NCBI RefSeq assembly: GCF_000499845.2
Contig: NC_023755.2
Coordinates: forward strand, 2,780,087 to 2,844,086
From: Phaseolus vulgaris
Taxonomy: Eukaryota > Streptophyta > Magnoliopsida > Fabales > Fabaceae
Direction: 5' to 3'
Length of the DNA: 64,000 nt
Position 1 is the stretch's first letter; each line of letters begins with the position of its first letter. Positions 48,801-62,745 of this stretch are shown here, piece after piece. The translations under genes were made by a program, and so were the position numbers. Under the pieces are notes generated by a model. It saw only the letters and a list, made by a program, of their open reading frames with translations. It was not told the DNA's origin and made no database searches.

Positions 48801-50541
48801 TCCATATTTTATTAACCAATCTTAATTTTAATTTAATATACATTTATCTCAATTATTTAAATAGTAAATAAATACGCAACAATTTTAAATACTTAATTGT
48901 TTCTTCAAAAGAAAATGTAAATAAAAGATTGGAAATTTTAAATAAATATACATTATTTTGTAATTAAGCGGCTTTATAGTAGGAAAAATAGTACTAATAA
49001 TTTAAATAAAATATAGTAATTTTAAAATAACATTTCCAAATATATAAGGAAATATAAAATATTATATTTCAAACAATAAATCAATACTGATTATTTTAAA
49101 ACTTTCATAAATAAATTCATACTATTATTTTATAGTATAAAATTAAGTGGGTCGGTTCCATAATAGAAAGCACCGTTTACTATTTCAGAATCAATGGAAA
49201 AAAAAAAGTTCCACTTTAATAATATAAATAATTGTATTATAAATAAACTAATTGAGATAGGTGCATAAAAGTTTTGGTTGAATCTTAACAAGTCAATTAA
49301 GAAGTACCAAAATCGCGTCATGTTATTAATTTAGGTTTTGGAAGGAAAGAAATTGATTTAACTTTTGAATATATAAAATTTTATAATTCTTTTTTATCAG
49401 TAATAATAAATAAATAAATAGAACTATTTCAAAACTAATTCAACTCTTATACATGTCAAAATACCGTAATATATATCTCCAAAATACTCATTTCCAAACG
49501 AGGAAAAAAGCCACCATCTAACATAAAACAAACCAGAAACAACCATAACATCTAAAAAGAATAACAAGATAACCCAACAAATAAACTAAAAAACTCCTAA
49601 AAAATAAACTAAACAACGATCACTCAACCCAAAAAAAACAACCAAAAGAAAACAATAATCGAACCACCAACAAATTTTATAATTCTTTATGGAAAAGTTG
49701 GTAGAAATATATCCTTCATCATTAGAAAAAAAATCCATGAACTATAAGTAACTCTCAAAGCTAATGGTGCACCTTCCTTCAAAGCTTTTGGCTTTTTCCA
49801 AACTGACGAATCACCATTCTCCCAAACACGTCATATGTCCACTAGCTTATGGAAAAACGAAGCACTCATTCTCTTTTATATTTTTTAGTTAATGTAAGCT
49901 AATTATAATATTTTTTTAATGAGAACTGTGTATGAATTTTTAGAAAAAATATTTTTCTGTTATTTTCTTAAGTTTAAATTTTATATATTTTCTTATAATT
50001 ATATCTAATTGATAGAAACCAAGGAACCCTTTCTTAATCATATTGCTTTAGTTCATATTTTAAATTTATTTTTTAAAAATTAAAATGATAGAAATTAATT
50101 AATTAAATTATATTTTATCTAAACTCCGTTTTAACAGCTTGCTAAGTTAATATATAATCTCCATTTGCAGAAAGCTTTGGTACAGTAATTTGAGTGTCCT
50201 AATTGTAGTGAAAGTGAAGGTGGCAATTACTATGATCTTTCGATCAAGAATCGGTGCTAAATACGTGTTTATGATTTTTATTTTCTGTTCAAAATAACAT
50301 TTTTATTTGAGTTAGTTATCTCGAAGAAGTATCCAATATAATTTTTTTTTAAGAAATGAATATATTCTTAAATAGAGTTGAGATTGAGAGATTACCTTTC
50401 TTACCGGTTGGTCGGTTTACCTCTACTCCTTCTCCTTTCAAAACAATTTCACAACTCTCCCTTCCGAATTTTCATTCTTGTTTTTGTAAACTCCAAATTC
50501 AGATGGTGTCTGAAAAAGACATACAACTCCAACCCTCAAGT
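45859..50541. other. gene-poor AT-rich region; LTR-like repeat at ~46500-47700
   Basis: No gene recognised. About 46850-47560 resembles 60480-61050 in ordered wording ('agatgagagagattcttgcacat' and 'gtctctaatagaacatatttaataagt' against 'gaagctgataggggagttcatgcaca' and 'gtctctgataggacttacttaaata'), suggesting two old copies of one long non-coding repeat. Confidence 0.45.
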
Positions 50542-50989
50542 GCAAGATGGACTTGGAAAGTAGGAAGTTGGTTTCTAATAAAAGTGAGTTTAAAAGGAGC
50601 AAACAGGGGAAGCCAAAATCCAAAAAGGAGCGAATGAAAGATGCTGCATTGAAGTGATTAATTCTGTGACAAGTGCTACAATCGTGCCACTGCAAGCTGG
50701 GTAGAAGGAATGTCAATGAGGTGGTGGAGATAACCAATATTTTGGTGTATTTTGATGGTTTTGTAGCTGCAGTTTGCAGTGCTTATAGAATTCCAATACG
50801 AGCACGGTGCTAGCTGGAATAGGATGTCTAGCTTATGCAGCAAACATTATCTATCTATTGCTTTTGGGGTGTTTGTTCATCTCTTTATTCTTGGAGATTC
50901 TTAATGTGATTTGGTTTATGTAAAAGGGTTGGGATACCCCTTTTTGTATCCCTTTTAATTTAATTTCATTCTTTACTGATAAAAAAAAA
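50542..50989 (+). mobile_element. 5'-truncated L1-type retroposon with target-site duplication
   Basis: 448 bp ending in 'cttttgtatcccttttaatttaatttcattc...tgat' and a nine-A tail. It is flanked by an 18-bp direct repeat: 50524-50541 (caactccaaccctcaagt) and 50990-51007 (caactctgaccctcaagt), two mismatches. This is the signature of target-primed reverse transcription. It lies downstream of the OSCA-like gene, between it and the resistance gene. Confidence 0.85.
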
Positions 50990-51309
50990 CAACTCTGACC
51001 CTCAAGTAAAATCTCGCTACATAATTTCTTTATTGGATCATAATTAAGAGCGTATTAGCGTATCAGTTAATATTTAATCATAATTCGGTTTTATTAATCT
51101 CCCGGAAAATTCTAAAAAGTCTCACAAAAGAAAAACCCTTGTTTTTATAAATTAAAATATGACAAACAAGTATAATAGTTAAAAATTTCCTACAAATTTC
51201 CCTCAGATTCCTTTGAATTGGCCATGTCCTTTCTTTTGCATTTCCTCTTGTTCCTTAACTGTGGTTTTTTCTACCGAAAATAAATAAAACATAAATACAA
51301 AATGAAATA

Positions 51310-54300
51310 TCATGAAGAAATTAATGGTGTGGAGCTGGATTCTGATGCCATGAAATTCACAGGTCGTAATCCTGGTGGACTATAGGCATTCATTGCATTC
51401 TTACAATGTAGCTCCAATAGTCCACACTTCTCATCAAGTTCATCACTTTCACCAGCATCCTAAACGAACATTAAACACAGTTTCAGCAAGATATAGCAAA
51501 ACAATATTCATTATACGTGTGTATATATAGGAACACATGCACATCATAATCATTCATGCAACCAAAGACTTCAAACTCATTAAGACTTTATTATATCATA
51601 AGGGTGCTCCTAACTAGTGTCCTTGACAAAATAGGTTAAGAAATAAAAAGTAGAAAGTTTTTTTCTCGAAGTCAAATGCATTAGAAACCACAGTGAGATG
51701 CATAATAACAACTTTTTAATACTTTTTTTGGCTTAGTTTCATTCTCTTAACCATGTCTTAAGTTACTGGTTAGCATTTGTCTTATATAGCCTTGTGGTCA
51801 TTAATAATTGTGAGTAGTAAGTTTACCAGGAGAGAATAATGGTGGAAGGAAGGGAGAAAACGCATCTTGCAGTACTCATTGAACATCAATGTGAACATGA
51901 TTAATGGAATGGTTGATATAGAAGCAGCTGGTTTCAACTTCAGTCCAAATAAACCAATCATGGTTATCTGCATCAGAATGATTGCAAGGAGAATGTAGTG
52001 ATGAATGTACGGCCAATATTGTCCACATGTTTCGTAAGTAGTTTCATACACATCTTGAATCTGCAAAGCTAAGTTTTGCACTTCTTAAGACAACATTCAT
52101 AGAAGACCAAATGGAAAATGCCACAATATGTTTGTGTGTGTGAATTGGATATTTGCCCATGCAAGAGGGTGCCTTTTCAGCATCAAAAAGGAAACATGAC
52201 TGAAAAATCTAACTTATAATGATGATATTTCTGGAGTACAGAATAATAATCCTGTACAAGAATCAAGTATCAGCCGTTGCATATATATAGCATTTATTGC
52301 CAACTTGCATGATACCATCTAACTCTAATTTTAGATGAGTTATTTTTAAACTCAACAATTTTACACTAACACTGGATCACATAGTAAAGCATCTTTAACA
52401 GAACAAGTCTTTTTAGTGTAACTATGAATTTGTATTGTAAAACACATGAAATGAGTGTTTGCTGATACTGACAAAACTCACCTGGTTGACAAAGACAACA
52501 TAGCCCAGACAGAAGTAGACGATAAGAAACGGCAGCAACAATGGTGCCACTACTGCATACACTATGCCGATTAGAACTGAGAGAGAGACTAAAGGGATTA
52601 TTCTAAAGTAAGGAAATGAATAAAGGTAAGGACTTCTCTCTCTTTGAGAGCCATAAACACAAGACTTCAAAAGTTCCCAAATTAGCATGCCAGGCTGGAG
52701 AAGCTCCAAAGAAAACCCAGAGAGACCATCTGTCAAGATGTATGTCACAAAGAAATCTGCCTAGAATGAATACAGAAGAAGTCAAACTCATTAGAGGACT
52801 ATCCAAATGTAATCAAATTAGTTGGAAGATAAAATAATAGCTTATAGTATGTGAAGTTTAAAAAAAAATTTAGTCTCTCAAATATGAAAAGATAACTAGA
52901 AGGCAGGAACTAACGTGAATTTTTGAAATTTGGGAAACCAAAATTGGATTCACCCCAAGTCTAAGATGTTGAAAACATGATTAAGCTTAAAATAGTTCTT
53001 GAAAATGTGCATCAGTCATTGATTCAGAACTATTATGAGGGGAAGAAATAAAGTTAAGACTTAAAGTAGACAGAATATTCCAGTAGCAACAGAAATGAAG
53101 TATCATACTTGGGCAGAGACAGCTCCAGCAAGATGACTTGGAATGTTTTTGGGTTGAGTTATAAATTCTCCAATTAAATCAAGAAGTGATCCTGATAACA
53201 CACTCCAGAAGAACACATTTCCAACCAGAAAGTAGAAAACCATGTTGCAGGCTTTGATCTCCTCCTTACTTCTTGCAATACATCCAGCTATTTTAGCCAT
53301 AGCAAACATTGTAAAAGGCACAATATATATAAATGCTTTGAGTACAACACTTGGAAGAAAACCAGTCACTACGGAGCTTAGTCCTGGTCTGATGAATGAA
53401 CAATATGCTCTCTGTCAGAAAAAAGATAAGAAACAAATACTCTATTTTCTACATTAGGAACTAATCAATAAATTACAAAGTATATGATATGAAACTTAAA
53501 CAGAAACTTAAACAAAGAGATGTTCGCTTGCATAAAAATTATTTTGTCAAAATTCTTTCTTCTTTTCTATAATGAAAAAAAACCTCGCAACCTCTCTATC
53601 ATATAGACCAAATTAATTTACTTTTCTACTAATTGATTGCGTAGTTACAGGAAAATTTTCCTTAAAGATTTTGGAAGTGTTCGCTTAGAGTAACGCTACA
53701 AAACTGGGAAACTTTACAAGATCCAGCCATAATATGTCATAGTTCATATGGATGGTTGTCAGATAAATCATTAGAGAGTTAGTAGAAGAAGAAAGAAATC
53801 CTATGCATAATAGGGTGTAAGGAAAAGGAGGCCTTTCTGCAGTTTGGTGTTGGCCAACTGTGGAAGTGGAAGTGAAGAAGGCCTTGATCTTTAAATGTAT
53901 AAGGGTTGGCCCTGAAGTATCTTTCCTTTATTCAATTTATTCATTGAGCAAAAAAAAAAAAAAAAGATGTAAGGAAAAGTTTTGATTGAAACATGAGAAT
54001 GTGTTCATTGAATATTAAGCAAATGTTTTATTTTATTGATTATCAGAAGGGAAAGAACTAGCTATGATTCTCACATGAACTGCACAGCCATGGCTGGAGG
54101 AAACCATTTCTTCAGTTTCTCATATTTGGCTATTCCTTGAACAGCAGTAACTGGTATGGCAAAGAAAACTGTAAGCAGAGATGCTGCAATGACAACGCCT
54201 AGTCCATAGAGTGGAACTACTCTGTAGGATACTCTCATATTCCTCCATGAAACATCCCTTGGTTCTGGAGCAAGTTCAGTGATCCAAAGAAGTGGATGTG

Positions 54301-57300
54301 AATGCTGTTGTAAATGAGCAGCTGCTGCAGCACCCGAACGGGACTTGAATGTTACAAAAGCAACAGGCAACTCCTGATGTATGAGACAATTCAAGATACT
54401 TTGTTTTCAGCTTTTGCAATCCGAATGAATACAATCTTCACATATAACTTTTACTTTCATTTTCAAAGAAGAAAATAGGAAAACACAACTGCACAAGTAA
54501 TGTTCTCATAATGATATGAGTATGGAATGTTAGCCAAAATCTACCCTGCATATGTCTCAAGAATTAGGATCATAATATTTCTAGATATGTACTGAGGGTA
54601 CTTCTTTCCATTTTCAACCTATGAATGCATCAGCTACCTTGATTTAAATTTGGCTACCATATCTTAGTTTCCTATTTCCGGAATGCTTTCCTAAAAGAAC
54701 AAAAAAGCAATGCTTTACTACATAATATATTTTGTTGTCCTACACGCTTCCAAACTTCAATAGTAATACTTTAAAAAGGACAAATACATTAATTTTTCTA
54801 AAAACTCAAACTTATTGTATAAAATTTTATTGTAATTATAAAATAAGGAACAGATCATTTTGAACCAGCCATGGAAAACATCTTTTTGCACACAAAAAAA
54901 CTTAGACATACTTGTGCACATAAATCTTTATTGTCAATTTATATAATTCATAATTATATAATATATAGATTTGTGTCCACGTACATTTTGGAGATTATAT
55001 GTGTCTAAGTGTTTGTGGTAATTCACTAATCTCTCTTTGATATTTGATTTGTAACAAAAGCTTTCCTTTTAATCCTTAATACATCTGATGTTTTCCATAA
55101 AAAAAACAAACAGTTTTATAGTACTTCCAGAATCAGAGAAGACAAAACCCGCAAGGACAACGAGATGGACATGTTTCTATAGGATAAAGCTGCTACCTTT
55201 TTCTGGAGCATGTCTTTGCTTCGTAACTGATGAATCTTGTGACTAAGTGCTTGAAGCTTTTCCTCGAGCAAAGCAGCTTTTGAAGTCTCTTGATGTAATA
55301 AACCCAAGAGTGGTAACCTACTCTTACTATTGTTGTCCATACAACTCTCTCTCGTGTCCTCTATTTTTTTGGAAAGGGACTTTGCTTGGCTCTACATGTA
55401 ACAATATCTGTTAGAGAATCCATTACACACGAAAAATTCTAACTGAATTTGTTCTCTTTGATGCTTTCAACAAGTATAAGATATAAGTATTCCTGCCATG
55501 TCTGAATTAAAGAGTTTTTTCCATTACTCCATAAAATGCTCCTTAGAATAACAGTGCGTGTGCATTTTTGAGGACCAGTAATACACTTCACCTCATGTAA
55601 AATATATGTTCTGAAGCGGGTGAAAAAACTGAACTGGTTTCAAATCCAGTGTTGGAAAATAAAGTGCTTTATCAGCATTACTATGTCTCAAAACAGCGCA
55701 AGAAAAGAATATCCTAAAAATTAAAAATTAGGTTCAACAAATTTCATCTTGACACACTTATATTCTAGATCCAAATAAAAGTAATATAGCTGGTTAGATA
55801 AATTCAAGATGTTGAGATTTTGTTGGAAGAGATTAAGTTGTTCCAGTTCCAATTTTGAACAATTGAGAACTTGCATATATAATTCATGGGAAGTTGACGA
55901 CAAAGCTCTTTATAGATTTCACAGCTGAGGTACAGAACTATCAATGTCACTAAAGCTTCCGTTGAAAAATTGACCATATAAAACACTAAATTAGGTGTTA
56001 AGGAGCATCTCAAATATTATTAGTAACACAATATGTTTATCCAATGCTCATGATTAGTCTGTAGCAAAATAAGCATAAATTACTGTGAAGCAGTGCAGAA
56101 ACATCATATTTTAAGAAATCATAGTTGTAAATTGTAACAGTGCATGATGGCATGCCTTACCACCAATTCCTCAAGATCTTCAGTTTTGTACACCATTTGA
56201 TAGGAATAGTAAGTGTTTGGATAATGTCTACTGAAGAAATGATCAACACAACAGTCACGAGCCTTGTGTTGAATGCATAATGGAATTTCACGAACTATGA
56301 CAGTAAATTGATCAGGCCTATGCTTTAACTTTTGAATTTGCTGAATCCTTCTAATCAAAATTTCATTGTATTCCTGATTATGCATGAAGGAAAAAATAAT
56401 ATTAACTTCACTAAACATTAAGTTGCTGAGCATCACCACTTTTCTAACAATCTTGGAGCATTATTGTTAGTAAAAGGTAAATCATTCTTCCAAGAAGTGT
56501 TTTTATTCAACAGTGCCAATAGTCATCAAACAGAGAATTTCACCTTATATAGTAGGAACATCCCGTAAAAAGATATAAAACACAAGCATGTAAAGTGCAC
56601 CCAAAGCCTGTTAGAAAATCATGAAACAGATCATTTTTAATGCTGTCACCTAAATGTGAGTCAGAATTACATTTGGGGTAAATCATAAATACTATAACAA
56701 GATTAGAAAATGAGCATACAACAATCAAAATCATGATCTGTTACCTAAGCCAGGATTTAAGATTATTAAAAGAGATTTGACAATCTATTGAAGAGGAAAA
56801 AATTGAGGGGCACCATAACCTCTCAACTACTGCATAACGAAGTAAATCTTACATTAATAGTGTATGATTGAAAACTATCAGGTTGTAACATGGGGAATTC
56901 AGCTTCAAACATTGCAAAACATCAAATTTGCAGTGTTTGAAATCAATTAATGGCATAAAAATTGGCACAAGGAGTGGAGCATCTCCTTCAACCCTTGTCT
57001 TTGCCTGTCATTGTTTATTTGGTTAACATATTGAGTTATTGGCCATCAAAATTAACATACCCCATTCACCAAAACCATTTCTTTTAGACATTCATAGTAG
57101 GGGAGTGAGAAATCAAAGTACATAAACTCTAGCAAACAGAAGATGACCATACAAGTAACCCTGTCTAAATCTTCCAAAACAACCTCACCGATTTGAACCT
57201 ATTTTAACATTAGATATTGTAAGAGAATCCATTGTAAAGCTACTCCCATTTTGAACCTCCTGGACACCATAATTCACAGGGAGAAGAACCACCAACCCAA

Positions 57301-60300
57301 CAAGAGAACACACCGTGAACAACTTAATGCTGCAAACACAAAAATTAGTAAATATAAACATAATACAATTATGGCAGGGGTTTTTTTTTGTGAGCAAATC
57401 ATAAAATGAATAAAAAGGGATACAAACAAAGAGTTACAATAACAAACCAAGAATGTAGCTCAAAGCAACCCAAACAACATCATGAGCTGCACAATCCTAA
57501 CTATTAACGTGAACCCCATTAACTAGAGCTACAGTAACAAGCCATAGTTACAAAGGACCCTTGAAACACAAAAACATAATTGTTGCAGATTTAGCACGCG
57601 GTAAAACTGCTTGTCACAGCTTTATCTCCTCCCCCTACCAATTCTGGTTTCTATTTCCTACAGAGTGGCCAAGTTGGTAGGCTTAGTTGAGGTGTTAACT
57701 ACTAAACATCGGTACAATATAAGAAAATTTGAGCATATGAGGCTTAATCTCCTCCTCCTGCCAACTCTGGTTTCTATTTCTTGACCCTGCACCACCCTCA
57801 GCATCTTGCATGCGTATTATGACAGGGTTATTATTGCATGCTAGTATTATAGAGCAGCAGCATGAATGTTGAACATTGGATACTTTACAAAGCTCCTTCA
57901 AGAAAACTAAGGTAATTTGTTATTCCATAAGATAAACCTCTTTTCTTTCTCACTTCCCAAATCAAAATATTAGCCTTTGAGCCTAACTTTCTATCAATTT
58001 CAATGCAGAACTTGTAGATGACAAAATTAGAAATTATATTATGCCTCAACTTTATGGTTTTGATTTTTTCATTAACAGATATCATAGCCTCATTAACCTT
58101 AAGTGGAAATTACCAGTTTAATTATTGAAAAACTCACTGATCCAATTTACTTCTTATGTTACAAATGCTAGATATTTAATCCATAATCCTAACATTCACT
58201 CCATGAAAAGACTAAAATATGAAGGATCTACACAATCAGTTTATACTTTTTTCTAGGATCAGTGTTTTTATCTTTATGGATAAATTTCGGTAATCACTCT
58301 TCTTCTTGTTTCTTAAAGAAAAAACAGTATGATAATATTTGGTCACTTGTTAGTTGTTATCCTACTCAAAAAAGGAAGAAAAGCTGAAGCATTTTATTTT
58401 GGGCAATAACGAATAGCAAAAAGTTTAACTTCTTCAAAATTTTAAGGAGGATTATAGCTAAAAGTTGATTTGGAAAGTAAAAGAGGCTAAACTAGCATAT
58501 TAAATTATAAGCATTTAGAGATATTGTCATTTAAAATAGTTTATACATATAAATGAAAGGATTAAGTTTTTATATAAATTTTATTTTTTATTCATAAAAA
58601 TATATTTTGACAGTATTTTTTATAATCTTTTATTTGTAGATAAATTATTTAGCTATGTTTAATTTACTTTCCATTGTTATATTTTTTTTTTGTTATGAAA
58701 ATGGTTTGTACAAAATTTCAATGAACTATTGAAGAAAACTATCAAATTTGATATCATTATTATTATTATTGATATAAATTTTAAAAACAATTAAATATGT
58801 AATAGGAAGTATAAAATGAATTAAAAAATAAAGTAGAACTTTGAAAATTATATTTTGCTTTAACTTTTTAATAATTAAAGAAAAAATTACTTGTAAATAT
58901 AATGAACATCCAAAAAGTATAATGAGTTAAAAATATTTTATAACATATTATGAAAAATTAAATTATTTAACATTTTTATTATAATGAATTGAAAAACATT
59001 AACTTTAAAAATGATATAAAATCAAGTATTGCATAGTTAAGACTAAGGATTAATTTAAAATTTGAAACTTAATGTGAATTTAATTTGGTGTGAATGAAAC
59101 ATTTGAATGTTTTTAACTTTCAATTTCTTAAGGAAGGAAATGTTTTAAAAGTTAAAAAATAATCACTAATAAGTTGGGATGTTTTACAGGACAATTGTGC
59201 TACAGCGACAATTTTCATTCTTCCAAACGAAATTTATTAATAATATGTTCATTTTAATATTTTAATTTTTAAAAATTTCTTCCAAATGAAATTAAAAAAT
59301 AAAAATAACTAAATAATTTCTTTACACCAACATTAGCTTTCAAATTTTAAATTAATCTTTACGTCTTCAGTATCATTTGCATTACTCGATATTAAATCAT
59401 TTTTAAAGTTAAAAATTTTCAATTCATCATAGTAAAATTGTTAAATAGTTTTATTCGTCAAAATATGTAAATAAAGTAGTTTTAATTTATTATACTTTTC
59501 AGATGTTCATTATATTCATAAATATTTAATTTTTTCTCTTTAATTATTAAAAAAAATAAAACAAAGTATACATTTCAAAATTATTCTATATATTTTAACT
59601 CATTATATACTCCCTATTTGCATTTTTCTTTCAAAATTATACCGCTAATAATACCAATATCAAATTTTATATTTTTCTTATATCATTTATTAATTTTTGT
59701 ACAAACTATTATCATAATAAAAAAATTATTCTCAACTAAAATTAGAATTACACTTTAAGTTTTTCTAAAAAAAATTTACCCTTAAATTATTTTTTATTTT
59801 TTCCCTTCTTTCTATCTAAATTAGAATTAATCTCAACATTTTTAAGTAATTATTTTATATCTATATTCTTTCCTCCCTTCTTCTTTTTCATTAAAAAACA
59901 AAAAAAAAATCATGCCAAAATTTGATTTTTTTTAAGAATCAAATTGTAACTTATTTTCTAGTATGAGAGATGTAACATCACCTTTTTTTTAAAAACAGAA
60001 AGAGAACCCTTACCCAGCACCATTCTTTTGCTTTCTTCTTTCTCCCTCCATCTCTCCCTTCTATCTTCTCTTTTAAATTTCTCACGATGTAGCTGAGGAG
60101 TTAAGAAACATTTTTACCGAATCAGATTTTCAAACAGAGTAAGTTCATTTTTACTCTAAATATTTTTTGTTCTCTGTTTTTCCTTAGGATTTAGTCATCA
60201 ATCTTGGTGGGTCAGTTGAGAAGTTTAATCCTCTCAACTTATTTTACTATATACTGAATTTTTGTTCTATTTGGATAACTTGCATTAAGTCTGTAAATCT

Positions 60301-62745
60301 TGAAGCTTATACAAACTGTGGGGAATAAAATTTTAAAAGTTATTTGGAAAGCAAACAATTAAGGTAAGGGAAGCTAAATTTAATTTCTAATAAGAGCCTA
60401 GGCTAGAAGATCTGAATGTGGAGAGGACGTGGTCCTAATATTTATTTTTTCTTGCAGGATGTTGTGTATTTATATATTGGGTTGTTTGTTTATATATTAT
60501 TTAAATTTGTGGAAATATTAGGTTTTGATGATTTAGTATTAAAGTGTTATTTTTTTTTATGTTAAGTAGACTTTTTGAATGCCGTGGATCACTTTTTGAA
60601 TGATATTGTATGATGGAATGATATGGAATTGAATTCATACATTTGGACAGTGTATGGACTGATGTCTGTTGTGTATTAAGTATTGATGCCTATGTGGTAA
60701 CAGAGATCTCCGAACTTCACTGATGATCTAAGTCACATAGACTAAGATATCAGGAGGTGGTGAGAAGCTGATAGGGGAGTTCATGCACACTATGACATAT
60801 GAGATGTACGACTTGGGTTGTATTGAACTTACCCTAATATTTTTTGTTGGATTTGTTGATAATCTTTGTATTAGGTGTTAGTCTCTGATAGGACTTACTT
60901 AAATACGGGTCTGGGTCTTCTGGAAGACGTTTGTTGAATATTCTAGATGTGTATATCCATGTGAGATCTATGTGATTGTTTTATGTTGGAATTTGAAGAA
61001 TATTGAATAATTGAGAAATTGACCATGTAATTTGATTTTTTCTTTTAATTTAATTGTGTATATTATAAAATTTTATTTTCACTACTTTACCCTTGCTTTT
61101 CGTATTGTGTTTGAACTGCGATGACTGTACTATGTACACAAGCAGATGACTATACAGGTGTAGGAGGTGTAGGAGAGCCCTTAAAGGTTTCAGTGTTTTA
61201 TTTTGAGCTATGGATATATAAATATATGTATTTCTATAAGTTATAATCTTGTAATAAAAATATTTTGAAAAACTCTAAGTTTGTATATAAATATATAGAA
61301 CATGTATTTAAATAGTTAGATGTATTTTCGGAAGGAGACAATTTCACATTGAGAATTCGACTCTCCAAAAGATCAAATTCCCAACCTAAATACTAAATAG
61401 GTCTAGTTTAGTAAATAAATTAGAATACGTGTATTTGAATAAAAAAAAATATTGAAAAGAGATTACTTTAGGAAAAAATCCAAATTGAACATACAATATT
61501 AATGTATTGAAGAAATATATACTTCAAGTCGATTTTGAACTCGATTTTGTAAAATTTTAAGTCAATTTTATAAAATTTAATTAAAATTAAAATTATTTTT
61601 AATTTGTTGAATTAATCAAACCACACTTCAAGCTCGAGTGTGCGAATTAGAGTCTCGACAATTTATATTTAAAATCCATTCCTAATATAGCTCTGAATAT
61701 AATAATATGTTCTTAATATAATAATATATTCTTAATATAATAATATAGTATTATCCTAATTTGTTGGATTTATTACATTTCTTATTAATTGGAAATAAGT
61801 ATTCTTAATATATAACTGAATACTTGTTTGAAGTAAATTTGAGTTGGATTTAAATTATACTTCTTAATAACTATCATTCTTAATAGTTATTTATTTTTAA
61901 TAATTAATTATTTTTATTAAGTTAAACTCAAATTCTATTTCTTAAATAGTTATCATTCTTAATATTATCATTCTTAATATTATTATTCTTTATAATTATT
62001 TATTTTATTGAGTTAAACTTAAAATTTATTCAAAATCGATATTAGTTTATATTTATAATTATATTTTTAATAATTATCATTTAATATTAAGTCGATATCA
62101 TTTTGTATTTTGTATGTGTATGTAGAAATTTTCAATTAAAAACTATAACTAAAAAGGAGATAGAGAAATTCAACTCCCCTAGAGAACTGAATTTTCCCGG
62201 TCTACCTTAAACCGGTTCATCTTGGCAAAATAAAATAAATTGGCATTGGGTTTTAAGATTTTTTAAAAAAAATATTATTTCTAAAAAAACTCTTTATGAT
62301 TATACTAAAAAAAAAAAAAGTTTGTCAAATTTTCAAGATATGAATTTAATACACCTTAAACACCCAAATATATTAATAATTAGTTTGAATTGATGGAAGA
62401 AACACGCACTGAACAAAAACTAAAAAGAGAGGGAAGAATGAAAAAAGAGAAACTGTACCCGAATTTGAAGAGTCTGATGATAACAAGAGCATCAAGGCCA
62501 TGAGCGTCCAGGATCTCAGCTTCGGTCACGTTGAACGCGCGGAAAACCCAAGCAACGGAAGGAAGGAAACGGCGCAGAGGCGACGAAGGAGAGTGAACAG
62601 GAATTTGACGGCGGTGAGAGAGAGGGCGAGCGTAGTAGACGGAGGCGTTGGACGGCTGTTTCTTCAGAACGGAGAAGAGCGAGAGAGTGACGAAGGCCAA
62701 CCCTATGTTTATGGCCGCAGAAGCCAAAACACTGCGAGGGTTCAT
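51310..62745 (-). CDS. OSCA/CSC1-like osmosensitive calcium-permeable cation channel (RXW8/HYP1-like)
   Basis: Exons in transcript order: 62745-62459, 57329-57189, 56607-56544, 56373-56161, 55391-55197, 54373-54075, 53388-53109, 52760-52482, 52060-51827, 51459-51310 (TGA); 713 aa with every junction in frame. OSCA proteins are TMEM16-like dimeric membrane channels opened by membrane tension or hyperosmotic stress. The N-terminus is a membrane helix (VLASAAINIGLAFVTLSLF) followed by LKKQPSN, as in the RXW8/HYP1 clade. Helix VCSLVGLVVLLPVNYG follows, then a long cytosolic domain with QFTVIVREIP and a Lys/Glu-rich helical insert in exon 5. The DUF221 channel core includes PAMAVQFIPGLSSVVTGFLP, FYFLVGNVFFWSV and PLLLPFLIVYFCLGYVV. 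The start is the first in-frame ATG; the frame is open upstream without one. Intron 1 is 5.1 kb, AT-rich, with a retroposon. Intron 6 holds another. The clade assignment rests on the N-terminus only. Confidence 0.9.
53828..53967 (+). mobile_element. short poly-A retroposon with 12-bp target-site duplication
   Basis: About 140 bp ending in 'tttcctttattcaatttattcattgagc' and about 16 A. It is flanked by TGTAAGGAAAAG at 53816-53827 and 53968-53979 (perfect). The tail wording ('gggttggccctgaagtatc') resembles the L1 tail at 50940, so it is probably a strongly truncated L1 copy rather than a SINE. It lies in intron 6 of the channel gene, antisense to it. Confidence 0.85.
54740..55030. repeat. copy of ~400-bp interspersed repeat
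   Basis: Shares 'ctcaaacttattgtataaaattttattgtaattataaaataaggaacagatcattttgaacca' order and 'cataaatctttattgtcaatttatataattcataattata' order with 36905-37260. In intron 5 of the channel gene. Confidence 0.75.
57380..57815 (-). mobile_element. 5'-truncated L1-type retroposon, minus strand, in intron 1 of the channel gene
   Basis: Starts at a nine-T run (57381-57389), i.e. a poly-A tail on the minus strand, preceded on that strand by 'tttgtatccctttttattca', like the tail at 50940. It is flanked by attatggcaggg (57368-57379) and attatgacaggg (57816-57827), a 12-bp duplication with one mismatch. Inside, 'tctcctccccctaccaattctggtttctattt' (about 57626) is repeated at about 57748 with small changes. 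Confidence 0.75.
57828..62458. other. rest of 5.1-kb first intron of the channel gene
   Basis: AT-rich. About 60100-61260 is an LTR-like repeat related to 46850-47560. 61694-61748 holds three tandem copies of 'ttcttaatataataatat'. No gene or transposon protein recognised. Confidence 0.5.

Noticed and set aside
57885..58085. 66-codon minus-strand frame in the channel gene intron
   Set aside because: No recognised domain; it lies outside the retroposon duplication and has no family similarity I can name.
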